Source: Gulosibacter chungangensis
GTDB lineage: Bacteria > Actinomycetota > Actinomycetes > Actinomycetales > Microbacteriaceae
Length of the DNA: 64,000 nucleotides
Direction of reading: 5' to 3'
NCBI RefSeq assembly: GCF_008831155.1
Contig: NZ_WBKB01000001.1
Span: forward strand, 248,001-312,000
Below the pieces are notes generated by a model. It was given only the letters and a program-made list of their open reading frames with translations, made no database searches and had not been told where the DNA came from. Numbering within the stretch: the first letter of the stretch is position 1; every line of letters starts with the position of its first letter. A program made the position numbers and the translations under genes. Below, piece after piece: positions 52,158-61,060 of the stretch.

Positions 52158-53362
52158 TTCGCATCCTCTCCCGCTGCCGACAGCGCAACGGTCTGGCCCT
52201 CTGCTGCCGCCTGTTCGATCGCATCCATGACCTCGCACACGCGCTGCCCGTCCCGGAAGTCGGGCCAGGCTTTGCGGTCTTCGTGGATGGCCATCACGAG
52301 GTCATAGGCCTCGAAGAACTTAAGGTCGTGGATGCTGATGTTGATACCGTCTACCGGCCACAGCACGCCGAAGTCACCGTGCGCCGGACCCACCGGCAGA
52401 TGCCGGAACCCGGTCGAGCCCTCGGGGTCGGATGCGAGGCGCACCTGCAACTCGTACATGTGCTGCTGGTCGAAACGAATCGCACCCTTGGTGCCGGTCA
52501 CGGTGAACCCGAGATCATAGGCACGACCGGCCGAGACACGGCTCGCTTCGAGCGTGCCGATGGCACCCGAGTCGAAGGCTGCGAGCACCATGGTGACGTC
52601 GTCGTTTTCGACTGCCTGCCGGGGTGCGTCATCGGCCGCTCGTTCGCCGTAGCCAAAGTTGCCCGCGGGTTCGGGCCGGTCGGCCACGGTGATCTTGTTG
52701 AGTGCTGCGACGCTGTCGAATTCGCCGACGAGCGCGCGGGCCATCGCGATCACGTGCGCGCCGAGGTCTCCGAGCGCACCGCTACCGGCTTCTTCGCGAC
52801 GCTGACGCCAGGTGATTGGTGTGTCGGGGTCCGTCATGGCGTCAATTGCGAAGACACCGGTGAACGATACCGGGGTGCCAATCTCACCGGCTTCGATGAG
52901 CCGCTGCGCGTGGACGACCGCGGGGTTGCGCAGGTAGCTAAAGCCGACGAGCGTCACCACATCCGCAGCTTCGGCCGCTTCTGCCATCTTCGCGGCATCC
53001 GTCGCGGTCAGGGCAAGTGGCTTTTCGCACCAGACGTGCTTGCCGTTCTGTGCCGCAGCAATCGCAATGTCACGGTGCAGCCAGTTCGGGGTGACGATAT
53101 CGACGAGATCCACCTCGGGGTGGTTTACGACGTCTTCCCACGAGTCGGTGTACTCGGCATACCCGAACTGTTCCGCCCCGGCGCGGGCCAGGTCTTCGGT
53201 CGCATCCGCAAGAATCACCAGCTTGATGTCAAAGGGGATCTCGCCGTAGACCGCCTGCAAGTTTCGCCAGGCCATCGTGTGGGCCTTCGCCATCAAACCG
53301 CTCCCAACGATCCCGATACCGAGCGTGGGTTTCGTCGAAATCACGGGCTTCGCTGCCGTCAT
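52154..53362 (-). CDS. Gfo/Idh/MocA-family oxidoreductase
   Basis: A 402-residue NAD(P)-dependent sugar/inositol dehydrogenase: IGIVGSGLMAKAHTMAWRNL (Rossmann), KHVWCEKPLALT with the catalytic Lys, and GSGALGDLGAHVIAMARALVG. GGAGGCAGG precedes ATG 53362. It is divergent from the IolE-like gene and heads the two-gene minus-strand operon with the zinc dehydrogenase. Confidence 0.92.
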   Translation of the reverse strand: MTAAKPVISTKPTLGIGIVGSGLMAKAHTMAWRNLQAVYGEIPFDIKLVILADATEDLARAGAEQFGYAEYTDSWEDVVNHPEVDLVDIVTPNWLHRDIAIAAAQNGKHVWCEKPLALTATDAAKMAEAAEAADVVTLVGFSYLRNPAVVHAQRLIEAGEIGTPVSFTGVFAIDAMTDPDTPITWRQRREEAGSGALGDLGAHVIAMARALVGEFDSVAALNKITVADRPEPAGNFGYGERAADDAPRQAVENDDVTMVLAAFDSGAIGTLEASRVSAGRAYDLGFTVTGTKGAIRFDQQHMYELQVRLASDPEGSTGFRHLPVGPAHGDFGVLWPVDGINISIHDLKFFEAYDLVMAIHEDRKAWPDFRDGQRVCEVMDAIEQAAAEGQTVALSAAGEDAK

Positions 53363-53521
53363 TGTGCCTGCCTCCAGAGTTGTGCTCGCGTGCACCCAAT
53401 CGGGGGTTTCACGCGACGCTGCGTAGTGCCATGTTGCATTGTTAGGCTATATCAGGAGGCGGACACATCGTCCGGAATAGCTGAGAGAATTTTCTACACC
53501 GATTACTCAACGAGGAGCAGG

Positions 53522-54391
53522 ATGTTTTCCATCGCCGCGGCACCGATTTCTTGGGGAATCTGCGATGTCCCGAACTGGGGTATCCAGCTTGACGCCGATC
53601 GAGTCCTTGCCGAGATGCGCGAACTCGGCATCACCGCAACCGAAACCGGTCCCCTCGGTTTCCTCCCGGCCAATCCCGACGCCGCCCGCGACTCGCTCGA
53701 GCGGGTCGGGATGCGCGCGGTCGGCAGCTACGACGGCTTCGTTTTGCATCAAGACGGCTGGCGGGATGCGCTGCTCGCGGCCGCTGAGCCGGTCAAGCGA
53801 CTGGGTGGTTCGGTCTTGGTCTTCGCGGTGCTCCCCGCACCCGGAGATTACTCAGGCGATCCCGGTCTGGGCGCCGAAGAGCGCGACCGCATCCTCGACG
53901 CGCTCAACGAAATTGCCGACCTCGAAAGCGAGTTGGGGATCGCCCTTGCCGTGCATCCACACTTGGGAAGCCTCATCGAGACCGAAGCTGAAATCGACTG
54001 GGCATTGCGCGGCAGCCGCATCCGTTTCTGCCTCGACACCGGCCACAGCTTCGCCGCCGGCATCGACGTACCCGCGCTCTTCGACCGGGTCGGTGATCGC
54101 ATCGCCTTGGTGCATTTAAAGGATGCGGATGCTGATATCGCGAGCCGTTTTCAGGCTGGGGTGATCGACTTCCTCGCAGCGATTCGCGAGGGGCTGTTCT
54201 GCTCGCTCGGCACGGGCGACCTCGATATTCCTGCGATCCTTCGCACTCTGGAGCGGGCAGCCTACGAAGGCTGGGTCGTGCTCGAGCAGGACGCCATGTT
54301 GCAGGCGGTGCCCGCACCGGGTACCGGGCCGATCAATGGGGTACGGCAAAGCCTCGAGTACCTCCGTGGGCTTGCGACCGAAGTCCGCTGA
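53522..54391 (+). CDS. Sugar phosphate isomerase/epimerase, IolE-like TIM barrel
   Basis: A 289-residue AP-endonuclease-2 fold protein: AAAPISWGICDVPNWGIQL at the N-terminus as in inosose dehydratase (IolE), LGITATETGPLGFLP, metal-binding residues in VHPHLGSLIE, FCLDTGHSFAAG and ALVHLKDAD, and a late VVLEQD. It likely dehydrates or isomerises a keto-polyol made by the adjacent dehydrogenases. GAGGAGCAGG precedes ATG 53522. It is divergent from the Gfo/Idh/MocA gene over 159 bp. Confidence 0.88.
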   Translation: MFSIAAAPISWGICDVPNWGIQLDADRVLAEMRELGITATETGPLGFLPANPDAARDSLERVGMRAVGSYDGFVLHQDGWRDALLAAAEPVKRLGGSVLVFAVLPAPGDYSGDPGLGAEERDRILDALNEIADLESELGIALAVHPHLGSLIETEAEIDWALRGSRIRFCLDTGHSFAAGIDVPALFDRVGDRIALVHLKDADADIASRFQAGVIDFLAAIREGLFCSLGTGDLDIPAILRTLERAAYEGWVVLEQDAMLQAVPAPGTGPINGVRQSLEYLRGLATEVR

Positions 54392-54417
54392 CCGGACAAG
54401 TGCGCTGGATAGTCGGG

Positions 54418-55206
54418 TTAGATAAACAGCACGAGGCTCACCGCCATCACAGCCATACCGCCGATGAGGCCGTAGACCGTGAGGTGATGCTCGCCGAACT
54501 CGTGCGCCGCGGGAAGCAGTTCGTCGAGTGAGATGAACACCATGATGCCGGCGATCGCGGCGAAGACAATGCCGAAGAGGGTGTCGGAGATGAACGGCAT
54601 CAGGATGAGGTAGCCGATCAGCGCGCCGGCGGGCTCGGCCAGGCCCGAAAGTGCGGCAAGCGTGAAGCCCTTTCGACGAGAGCCCGTGGCCTGATAGACC
54701 GGAATCGCTACCGCGAGCCCCTCGGGAATGTTGTGGATCGCGATTGCGACGGCCACCGCGATCGCCACCTGCGGTTCTTGGAGTGCCGCGATGAAGGTCG
54801 CGAATCCCTCCGGAAAGTTGTGAATCGCAAGGGCGCCGGCGGTGAACAGCCCCGTGCGCATCAGCGCGTGTTTCCTGGCCGGATGATCGATCGAGGACGG
54901 CTCGTGCGGATTCACCGAATCAGGCACCAGCTTGTCAATCACTGCGATCACGGCAATCCCGCCGAAGAAGGCCGCGATACCAGCCCAGTTCCCGTTTATT
55001 TCCCCATAAGCCTCGGTGAGCGCGCGGATCCCCTCGGGCAGCAATTCCATCAGCGAGACATAAATCATCACCCCAGCCGAGAAACCGAGCCCGAGCGAAA
55101 GGGTCTTGGTCGAGGTCCCTTTTCCAAAAACCCCGAGCGCCGCACCGATTGCGGTGGAAAGCCCGGCGAGCAGCGTCAATAGGAACGCGAACAACACATC
55201 AGACAT
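54418..55206 (-). CDS. zupT: Zinc transporter of the ZIP family (ZupT)
   Basis: A 262-residue protein with eight helices and the two ZupT metal motifs HNFPEG and HNIPEG in helices 4 and 5, plus SAGVMIYVSLMELLPEG. It imports divalent metals, mainly zinc. A His/Pro-rich loop after helix 3 (DSVNPHEPSSIDHPARKH) may gather metal. It converges with the IolE-like gene. Confidence 0.93.
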   Translation of the reverse strand: MSDVLFAFLLTLLAGLSTAIGAALGVFGKGTSTKTLSLGLGFSAGVMIYVSLMELLPEGIRALTEAYGEINGNWAGIAAFFGGIAVIAVIDKLVPDSVNPHEPSSIDHPARKHALMRTGLFTAGALAIHNFPEGFATFIAALQEPQVAIAVAVAIAIHNIPEGLAVAIPVYQATGSRRKGFTLAALSGLAEPAGALIGYLILMPFISDTLFGIVFAAIAGIMVFISLDELLPAAHEFGEHHLTVYGLIGGMAVMAVSLVLFI

Positions 55207-55317
55207 CGTTCCTCCATTCGCTGATCAGGCGGTTTACCCAAGCCACTTTAGGGCCTTGTGCGTGCGAGCGTCGGCAGGCCGACACAAAACGTCGGAGGCA
55301 ACACGTACCATGACCCC

Positions 55318-55806
55318 ATGGCTGATTCTTCATTTGATGTCGTAAGCAAGGTAGACCACCAGGAGGTTGCCAACGCGGTCAACCAGGCGACCAAGGAAAT
55401 CGCGCAGCGATACGACTTTAAGGATGCCGGTGCATCCATCGACCTCAGCGACGCCAAGCTGATGCTGCGCGCCGCGAGCGAGGACCGCGTGAACGCGGTG
55501 CTCGATGTGCTGCAGTCCAAGCTCATCCGTCGCGGCATTTCGCTGAAGTCGCTCGAAACCGGCGACCCCTACCCCTCCGGGAAGGAATACCGCCTCGAGG
55601 CCACCATTAAGGAAGGGATCGACCAGCCGAACGCGAAGAAGCTCTCGAAGCTGATCCGTGATGAGGCTCCGAAGTCGGTCAAGTCGCAGATTCAGGGTGA
55701 CGAGCTTCGCGTCTCGTCCAAGAGCCGCGACGACCTGCAGGCGACGATTCAGCTGCTCAAGGGCGCCGACGTCGAACTCGACCTCCAGTTCATTAACTTC
55801 CGTTAG
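55318..55806 (+). CDS. yajQ: YajQ-family nucleotide-binding protein
   Basis: A 162-residue UPF0234/YajQ protein: MADSSFDVVSKVDHQEVANA, YDFKDAGASIDLS, KLIRDEAPKSVKSQIQGDE and QLLKGADVELDLQFINFR. Members bind c-di-GMP in some bacteria; the role in actinobacteria is not settled. The start ATG 55318 gives the family N-terminus, though the GGAGG site is 24 bases away. Confidence 0.93.
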   Translation: MADSSFDVVSKVDHQEVANAVNQATKEIAQRYDFKDAGASIDLSDAKLMLRAASEDRVNAVLDVLQSKLIRRGISLKSLETGDPYPSGKEYRLEATIKEGIDQPNAKKLSKLIRDEAPKSVKSQIQGDELRVSSKSRDDLQATIQLLKGADVELDLQFINFR

Positions 55807-55849
55807 GACCTCTCCCGGCTGTGACGACGCTTACCCCACTCTTGCATCC

Positions 55850-57394
55850 ATGATCGGCCCATTCACCCTGCTCTCGTCCAATCCGAGTTATTTCGTGGTG
55901 GCGAGCCTGTACATCGTCAACCTCGCGATCGTCGTCGTGACGCTCTTTACGATCGGCAATAACCGTCGGCCCACGACGGCGGTCGCCTGGTTGCTCGCGA
56001 TCTCGCTCATCCCATATGTCGGGCTGCTGCTCTTCCTACTGTTCGGTACGAACCGACTGCCGAAGTTTCGCCGCAATCGGCAGGCAGAGTTCGACAAGAT
56101 CATCCGGCAGGCCACCGACGAGGTGCAGGACTCCCTCGGGCTCACCCCGGTGCCCGAGCAATATCAGCCGATCTCCGCGCTCGCGCACGAGCTGACTTCG
56201 ATCCCGCACCTGCCGGGCAACCGCATCCAAATTCACGATATTTATAACGACACCATCGATGAGATGAGTGCGGAGATAGACCGCGCGCACAGCTATGTGC
56301 ACCTCACCTTCTATGCGATGGGGTATGACGGTGTCACCGAAGGGTTCTTCGACGCGCTCGAGCGGGCGGTGGAGCGAGGGGTGCGCGTGCGCGTGCTCTA
56401 CGACCAGGTCGGTTCCTTCCGATACCCGGGTTACCGCAAGCTCAAGCGGCGCCTGAACGAGATCGGCTGCGATTGGCACCGGCTCTACTCGATTTGGCCG
56501 TGGGAGGGCGGCTGGCAGCGCATTGACCTGCGCAATCACCGCAAGCTGCTCGTGGTCGACGGTCGCGTCGGCTGGATGGGCTCACAGAACCTGATCTCGC
56601 GCGATTACCACCGCAAACCCACTCGTAGGTTCGGCTCCCTGCAGTGGCAAGACCTCATGGTGCGTGTCGCCGGCCCCATGGCCCTCGGTTTGGATGCCGT
56701 GTTCCGCTCGGATTGGTACGTCGAAACTGGCGAGTTGGCCGATGACGGTGACGACCCGACGCTGCAGGACTACGCCCGGCACTACGAGCAGGAGCTCGCA
56801 GCAAGTGAGGACGAGGGCGCCGACACTTCCGTGGACTACACCCGCTACGACTGCCAATTGGTGCCCTCGGGGCCGGGGTACGAACACGAAAATAACCTCC
56901 GGATCTTCACCCAGCTGCTGTACATGGCGCGCCACCGCGTAGTGATCGCATCCCCGTATTTCGCGCCGGACGATTCCATGCGCTACGCGATCACCACCGC
57001 GGTGCAGCGTGGTGTTGAGGTGCACCTGCACGTTTCAGAGCACGGCGACCAGTTCTTCACCCAGCACGCGCAGCAGTCCTACTACGAGGAGTTGCTGCGC
57101 GCGGGCGTGCGGATCTGGCTCTATCGCACACCCTACATCCTGCACGCAAAGCACATGACCGTGGACGATGAGGTCACGATCCTCGGCTCCTCGAACATGG
57201 ATATGCGTTCGTTCACGCTCAACGCCGAGGTCATGCTGATCGTTTACGGTCGCGACTTCGCGCGCCGATTCGAGTGGGTCGAGCACTCCTACCGAGTGAA
57301 TTCCCGCGAGCTCACCCTTGAGGAATGGATGTCGCGCTCGCGCCTCGCTTTCGCCCTCGACGATCTGTGCCGGCTGACGTCCGTCGTGCAGTAG
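55850..57394 (+). CDS. cls: Cardiolipin synthase (phospholipase D family)
   Basis: A 514-residue membrane enzyme with two N-terminal helices (about 12-35 and 45-65), then two PLD HKD motifs: His230-Lys232-Asp237 in HRKLLVVDG and His432-Lys434-Asp439 in HAKHMTVDD. It condenses phosphatidylglycerol into cardiolipin at the inner membrane. ATG 55850 lacks a ribosome binding site. A ten-codon GTG ORF (55821-55853) ends in the same ATGA and may couple translation. Confidence 0.92.
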   Translation: MIGPFTLLSSNPSYFVVASLYIVNLAIVVVTLFTIGNNRRPTTAVAWLLAISLIPYVGLLLFLLFGTNRLPKFRRNRQAEFDKIIRQATDEVQDSLGLTPVPEQYQPISALAHELTSIPHLPGNRIQIHDIYNDTIDEMSAEIDRAHSYVHLTFYAMGYDGVTEGFFDALERAVERGVRVRVLYDQVGSFRYPGYRKLKRRLNEIGCDWHRLYSIWPWEGGWQRIDLRNHRKLLVVDGRVGWMGSQNLISRDYHRKPTRRFGSLQWQDLMVRVAGPMALGLDAVFRSDWYVETGELADDGDDPTLQDYARHYEQELAASEDEGADTSVDYTRYDCQLVPSGPGYEHENNLRIFTQLLYMARHRVVIASPYFAPDDSMRYAITTAVQRGVEVHLHVSEHGDQFFTQHAQQSYYEELLRAGVRIWLYRTPYILHAKHMTVDDEVTILGSSNMDMRSFTLNAEVMLIVYGRDFARRFEWVEHSYRVNSRELTLEEWMSRSRLAFALDDLCRLTSVVQ

Positions 57395-57410
57395 CGGCGG
57401 GCGCGGCGAA

Positions 57411-57444
57411 AACGGCAATGGGTGTACGCGTACCCGTTGCCGTT
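57411..57444. terminator. Terminator between convergent cls and fprA
   Basis: A 13-bp stem (57411-57423 with 57432-57444, one G-U pair) lies directly behind cls. Further CAATGG-containing degenerate repeats continue to about 57500 in this 162-bp gap. Confidence 0.65.
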
Positions 57445-57556
57445 ATCGCTAACCCCGGCCGCTACACCGGCAATGGTTGCAGCTAACGCCAATGGGTACG
57501 GCCGACAACTCGACAACTCTACGCGCGCACGACGACGGCGCGCGGCGACAGCGCGT

Positions 57557-58921
57557 CTAGTCTTCGCCGAGGGAGATGCGCAGCATCTCTTCGCGGTCAC
57601 CAACCTTGATGCGTTCGCGCTCGTGGGGCTCGCCCAGCGAAATCTCGTGCGCATCCAAGTTGTGCCAGCCGTCGAGGTCGGTGAACTTCACGCCGCGCTC
57701 TTCGAGGAGCGAAACGACCTCATCGGTTTCAGTGATCGAAGGCTTCCACCAGGTCGCTTCCGAGGCGAGCAGGTGCTCGATCGTTTCCTTCGCATCCGAC
57801 TTCGTGTGACCGATCAGTCCGACCGGGCCGCGCTTAATCCAACCGGTGGCAAACATGCCCGGAACCGGTTCGCCGTCCGCGTCCAGCACGCGGCCACCGT
57901 CATTCGGAATCACACCGTACTTGGGGTCGAAGGGCACCCGCTCGAGCGGCGAGCCGAAGTAACCCACGGCACGGTAGACCTGACCCACCGGGTACTCACG
58001 CATCTCACCGGTACCGTGCACGCCACCGGAACCATCCGGTTCGGTGCGTTCCACACGCAGCGCCCGCACACGCCCCTGCTCGTCCTTGAGGACGGCGTCG
58101 GGTCGCGACCAGAAGTGCAGGTGGATGCGACGCTTCACCTCCGGGTTCGGCTCGGTTTCGCGCCACTTATTGAAGATGCGGCTGATCACGAGCAGCTGCT
58201 TACTCTTCTTCGCCTCTTCATCCGCTGCCGGGTCGACATCAAAGTCGTCTTCATCGAGCACGATCTGTGACTGCGGCACCTCGCCGAGTTCCCGCAGCTC
58301 CAGCGGCGTGAACTTCACCTGCAGCGGGCCGCGACGACCGAACACGTGCACATCGGTGATCTTCGAGTCTTTGAGCCCCGCATAGACATTGTCGGGAATC
58401 TCGGTGGGCAGCATGTCATCGGCCTGCTTGGCGAGCACGCGGGTGACATCGAGCGCCACATTCCCGTTACCGACCACGGCCGCCGCGGTCACATCCAGCG
58501 GCCACTCACGCGGAACATCCGGGTGCGCGTCGTACCAGTTCACGAAGTCTGCCGCACCGTAGGAACCTTCGGCGTCAATCCCCGGAATGTTCAGGTCCGC
58601 ATCGCGAATCGCGCCGGTGGCAAAAATCACCGCGTTGTAGCGCTTCCGCAGGTCCTCGATGGTGATGTCGGTGCCAAAGTCAACGTTACCGAAAACGCGG
58701 ATGCCGCCCTTATCGAGTACATCGCGCAGCGCACGCACCACGCCCTTGATCCGCGGGTGGTCCGGGGCGACGCCGTACCGCACGAGACCGTAGGGGGCGG
58801 GCAGCCGGTCAAAGAGATCGATTTCGACCTCGTATTTCCCTTCGGCCTCGTTCCGCAAAATGTCCGAGGCGTAAATGCCCGCCGGACCAGCACCCACAAC
58901 GGCAACGCGCAGTGTCGACAT
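57557..58921 (-). CDS. fprA: Ferredoxin-NADP reductase, FprA/adrenodoxin reductase family
   Basis: A 454-residue FAD/NADP enzyme: VAVVGAGPAGIYASDIL (FAD), LPAPYGLVRYGVAPDHPR, VVGNGNVALDVTRVLAK (NADP) and GWIKRGPVGLIGHTKSDAKE near the end. It shuttles electrons between NADPH and ferredoxin. GGAGG precedes ATG 58921. It follows the prenyl-synthase gene on the same strand after about 100 bp. Confidence 0.93.
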   Translation of the reverse strand: MSTLRVAVVGAGPAGIYASDILRNEAEGKYEVEIDLFDRLPAPYGLVRYGVAPDHPRIKGVVRALRDVLDKGGIRVFGNVDFGTDITIEDLRKRYNAVIFATGAIRDADLNIPGIDAEGSYGAADFVNWYDAHPDVPREWPLDVTAAAVVGNGNVALDVTRVLAKQADDMLPTEIPDNVYAGLKDSKITDVHVFGRRGPLQVKFTPLELRELGEVPQSQIVLDEDDFDVDPAADEEAKKSKQLLVISRIFNKWRETEPNPEVKRRIHLHFWSRPDAVLKDEQGRVRALRVERTEPDGSGGVHGTGEMREYPVGQVYRAVGYFGSPLERVPFDPKYGVIPNDGGRVLDADGEPVPGMFATGWIKRGPVGLIGHTKSDAKETIEHLLASEATWWKPSITETDEVVSLLEERGVKFTDLDGWHNLDAHEISLGEPHERERIKVGDREEMLRISLGED

Positions 58922-59024
58922 AGTTCCTCCAATACTTGGGCGATCCGCCCAGACATTGCTCTTTCCCACGCTCGTTTCATGGCCGAAAGGCGCAGGATTG
59001 AACGCGCGGATGCGCGTTCCTCAG

Positions 59025-60146
59025 CTAAAAGTCGCGATTAATCAGTCGGTCAGCGAATTCCTGCAAGGCGGCCTTCACGACGCCGCTCGGCAGCGGGTCG
59101 AGTGCCTCAAGCGCGTGCCGAACGTGCGTTTCTGCCGCCTCGAGCGTCTCCTGCGAAACCTCGTGCTCACGCAACTCGGTGATAATCGCATCCACTTCTG
59201 CGGGATCGCTGGAACCGCGAGATTCTTCGCGAGCGAAACTCGCATCCTGGCTGCCGGGTGCAGTACCGGCAACCCGCGTCCGGATGCGTTCGAGCAGGTC
59301 GGCAGCCTTTTCGTCACCGGCCAGCGCGCGACGCTCTAGTAACAGCACCGGCAGGGTTTCCACCCCGGCACGCAGGTCGGTGCCCGCGAGCTTGCCGGTC
59401 TTATCCGAGCTCGGCGACAGATCAATGACGTCATCCACGATCTGGAAAGCGGTACCAATGCCCTCGCCGAAGGTGGCCAATGGTTGGCGGTAGGCCTCAG
59501 GTGCCCCCGAGAGCAGCACCCCGTATTCCGCCGCGGCACCAATGAGCGAACCGGTCTTGTCGGCGAGCACCCGCAGATAGTGGTCGATGCGGTCTTCACC
59601 CTCGGCGGGACCGATGGTTTCGTGCATCTGGCCGAGCACGAGGCGTTCGAACACCGTGGCCTGCAGGCGGATCGCCTCTGCCCCGAGATGCGAGAACATT
59701 TGTGAGGCTCGTGCGAACAGTAAGTCGCCCGCGAGAATCGCCATCGAGTTGGTCCACCGCAAGTGCGCGGCGGTCACCCCGCGGCGCAGGGTAGCGTCAT
59801 CCATCACATCGTCGTGGTAGAGCGAGGCAAGGTGCGTGATCTCGGTTGCGGCCGCGGCGGTGAGCACACCTTCGCTGTCCGACTTCGGCCCCAGTTGCGC
59901 GCTCAGCAGCACCAGCATTGGGCGTAGCCGCTTACCGCCAGCACCGAGCAGATACGTAGTGGTGACCTGAGCCACCTTGTCGGCGTACTGCACCTGTTCA
60001 CTCAGCACCGCTTCAACGCGATCAAGCCCCTTATCGAGGGTGGCCTTGAGCTTGCGTTCGGCCGGGCGGCCAAACAGCTCCTTTGCAAACGCAGACCCGA
60101 CGTTTCCGTGCGAGGGCCTGCGTGTTGCCGAAGACTGGGAGGTCAC
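59025..60146 (-). CDS. Long-chain polyprenyl diphosphate synthase
   Basis: A 373-residue trans-prenyltransferase with the first Asp-rich motif D112-DVM-D116, the second D238-DVI-D242, GGKRLRP and FQIVDD. It elongates allylic diphosphates with IPP and most likely makes the side chain of menaquinone. It starts at GTG 60146, overlapping the MenG stop (GTGA). An Arg/Ser/Gly-rich insert near residues 290-310 (GTAPGSQDASFAREESRG) is not typical. Confidence 0.92.
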   Translation of the reverse strand: MTSQSSATRRPSHGNVGSAFAKELFGRPAERKLKATLDKGLDRVEAVLSEQVQYADKVAQVTTTYLLGAGGKRLRPMLVLLSAQLGPKSDSEGVLTAAAATEITHLASLYHDDVMDDATLRRGVTAAHLRWTNSMAILAGDLLFARASQMFSHLGAEAIRLQATVFERLVLGQMHETIGPAEGEDRIDHYLRVLADKTGSLIGAAAEYGVLLSGAPEAYRQPLATFGEGIGTAFQIVDDVIDLSPSSDKTGKLAGTDLRAGVETLPVLLLERRALAGDEKAADLLERIRTRVAGTAPGSQDASFAREESRGSSDPAEVDAIITELREHEVSQETLEAAETHVRHALEALDPLPSGVVKAALQEFADRLINRDF

Positions 60147-60883
60147 TGGTTCTCCTGTCGGGCCGTGGGTGTGGCGGGCTTAGTGCCTCGGTGCAGTGCG
60201 ACGATGCCGTAGGTGAGGTTCCGATAGGCCACCTGCTGGTAGCCCGCTTCCCGCAACCAGCTCGCGAAGGTCTTCTGTTCGGGCCAAGCCTGAATCGACT
60301 GGAAGAGGTAGTTATAGGCTTCCGGATCCGAGGACACGAGTTTCACGATCGAGGGCATCGCGACGTTCATATACGTGTCGTAGCCCCAGTTCACGAGGCC
60401 ATTCGTGGGATGCGAGAACTCGCACACGAGGATGCGCCCACCGGGCTTAGTGACGCGGAACATCTCCGCGAGTGCCTTCCGCGGTTCCTGCACATTGCGA
60501 ATCCCGAAGCTGACCGTGGTGACGTCAAAGGTGTCGTCCTCGAAGGGCAGCTCCGTCGCATCCCCCTGCTGGAAGGTGATGTTCGGGTGGTCCCCGTGGC
60601 GTTCGATGGCCTGGTTGATCATCCCCTGCGAAAAATCGAGGCCGGTCACGGTCGAGCCGTGATCGGCGAGGATGCGCGAGACGGTGCCGGTGCCGCAGGC
60701 AACGTCAAGGACTTTCTGGCCGGGGTACGGATTGATCTCGCGACGCGTTTGGTATCGCCAGTATGGCGTCACGCCGACGGAGAGCACGTCGTTCGTGAGG
60801 TCATAGTGGCCCGAAACGCGGTCGAACATCCTCGACACGTCGGCGGGGCGTTTTTCGAGATCGGCAGAAGTCACGCCTTCCAT
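60143..60883 (-). CDS. menG: Demethylmenaquinone methyltransferase MenG/UbiE
   Basis: A 246-residue SAM methyltransferase: VSRMFDRVSGHYDLTNDVLS, VLDVACGTGTVSRILADHG (motif I), LPFEDDTFDVTTVSFGIRNV (UbiE signature) and RVTKPGGRILVCEFSHPT. It methylates demethylmenaquinone in the last step of menaquinone synthesis. ATG 60883 (or GTG 60874) is the start. It is coupled to the prenyl diphosphate synthase. Confidence 0.93.
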   Translation of the reverse strand: MEGVTSADLEKRPADVSRMFDRVSGHYDLTNDVLSVGVTPYWRYQTRREINPYPGQKVLDVACGTGTVSRILADHGSTVTGLDFSQGMINQAIERHGDHPNITFQQGDATELPFEDDTFDVTTVSFGIRNVQEPRKALAEMFRVTKPGGRILVCEFSHPTNGLVNWGYDTYMNVAMPSIVKLVSSDPEAYNYLFQSIQAWPEQKTFASWLREAGYQQVAYRNLTYGIVALHRGTKPATPTARQENQ

Positions 60884-60959
60884 CCTACGTCGCATCGAAT
60901 GCCCGCTGCCTCCCCTGTTCGCGGAGGGAAGAGCCGGAATCTATCCGGCGGCGCAGAAG

Positions 60960-60998
60960 CACGGCCCGCCGATGGAATATTCCATGTGGCGGGCCGTG
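60960..60998 (-). terminator. Terminator behind hpaB
   Basis: An 11-bp GC stem (60960-60970 with 60988-60998) encloses a second small palindrome ATGGAATATTCCAT. It lies between hpaB and menG, about 60 bp past the hpaB stop. Confidence 0.65.
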
Positions 60999-61060
60999 GT
61001 GAGGACTCTGCGCGTGATGGTGCAGAGATCTGTTTGCCGCGGGTTTGCGGCGGGCTTGGG

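Noticed and set aside
52283-53521. Long N-terminal extension of the IolE-like gene
   Set aside because: It runs antisense through the Gfo/Idh/MocA gene, and ATG 53522 has an excellent ribosome binding site and family-like start.
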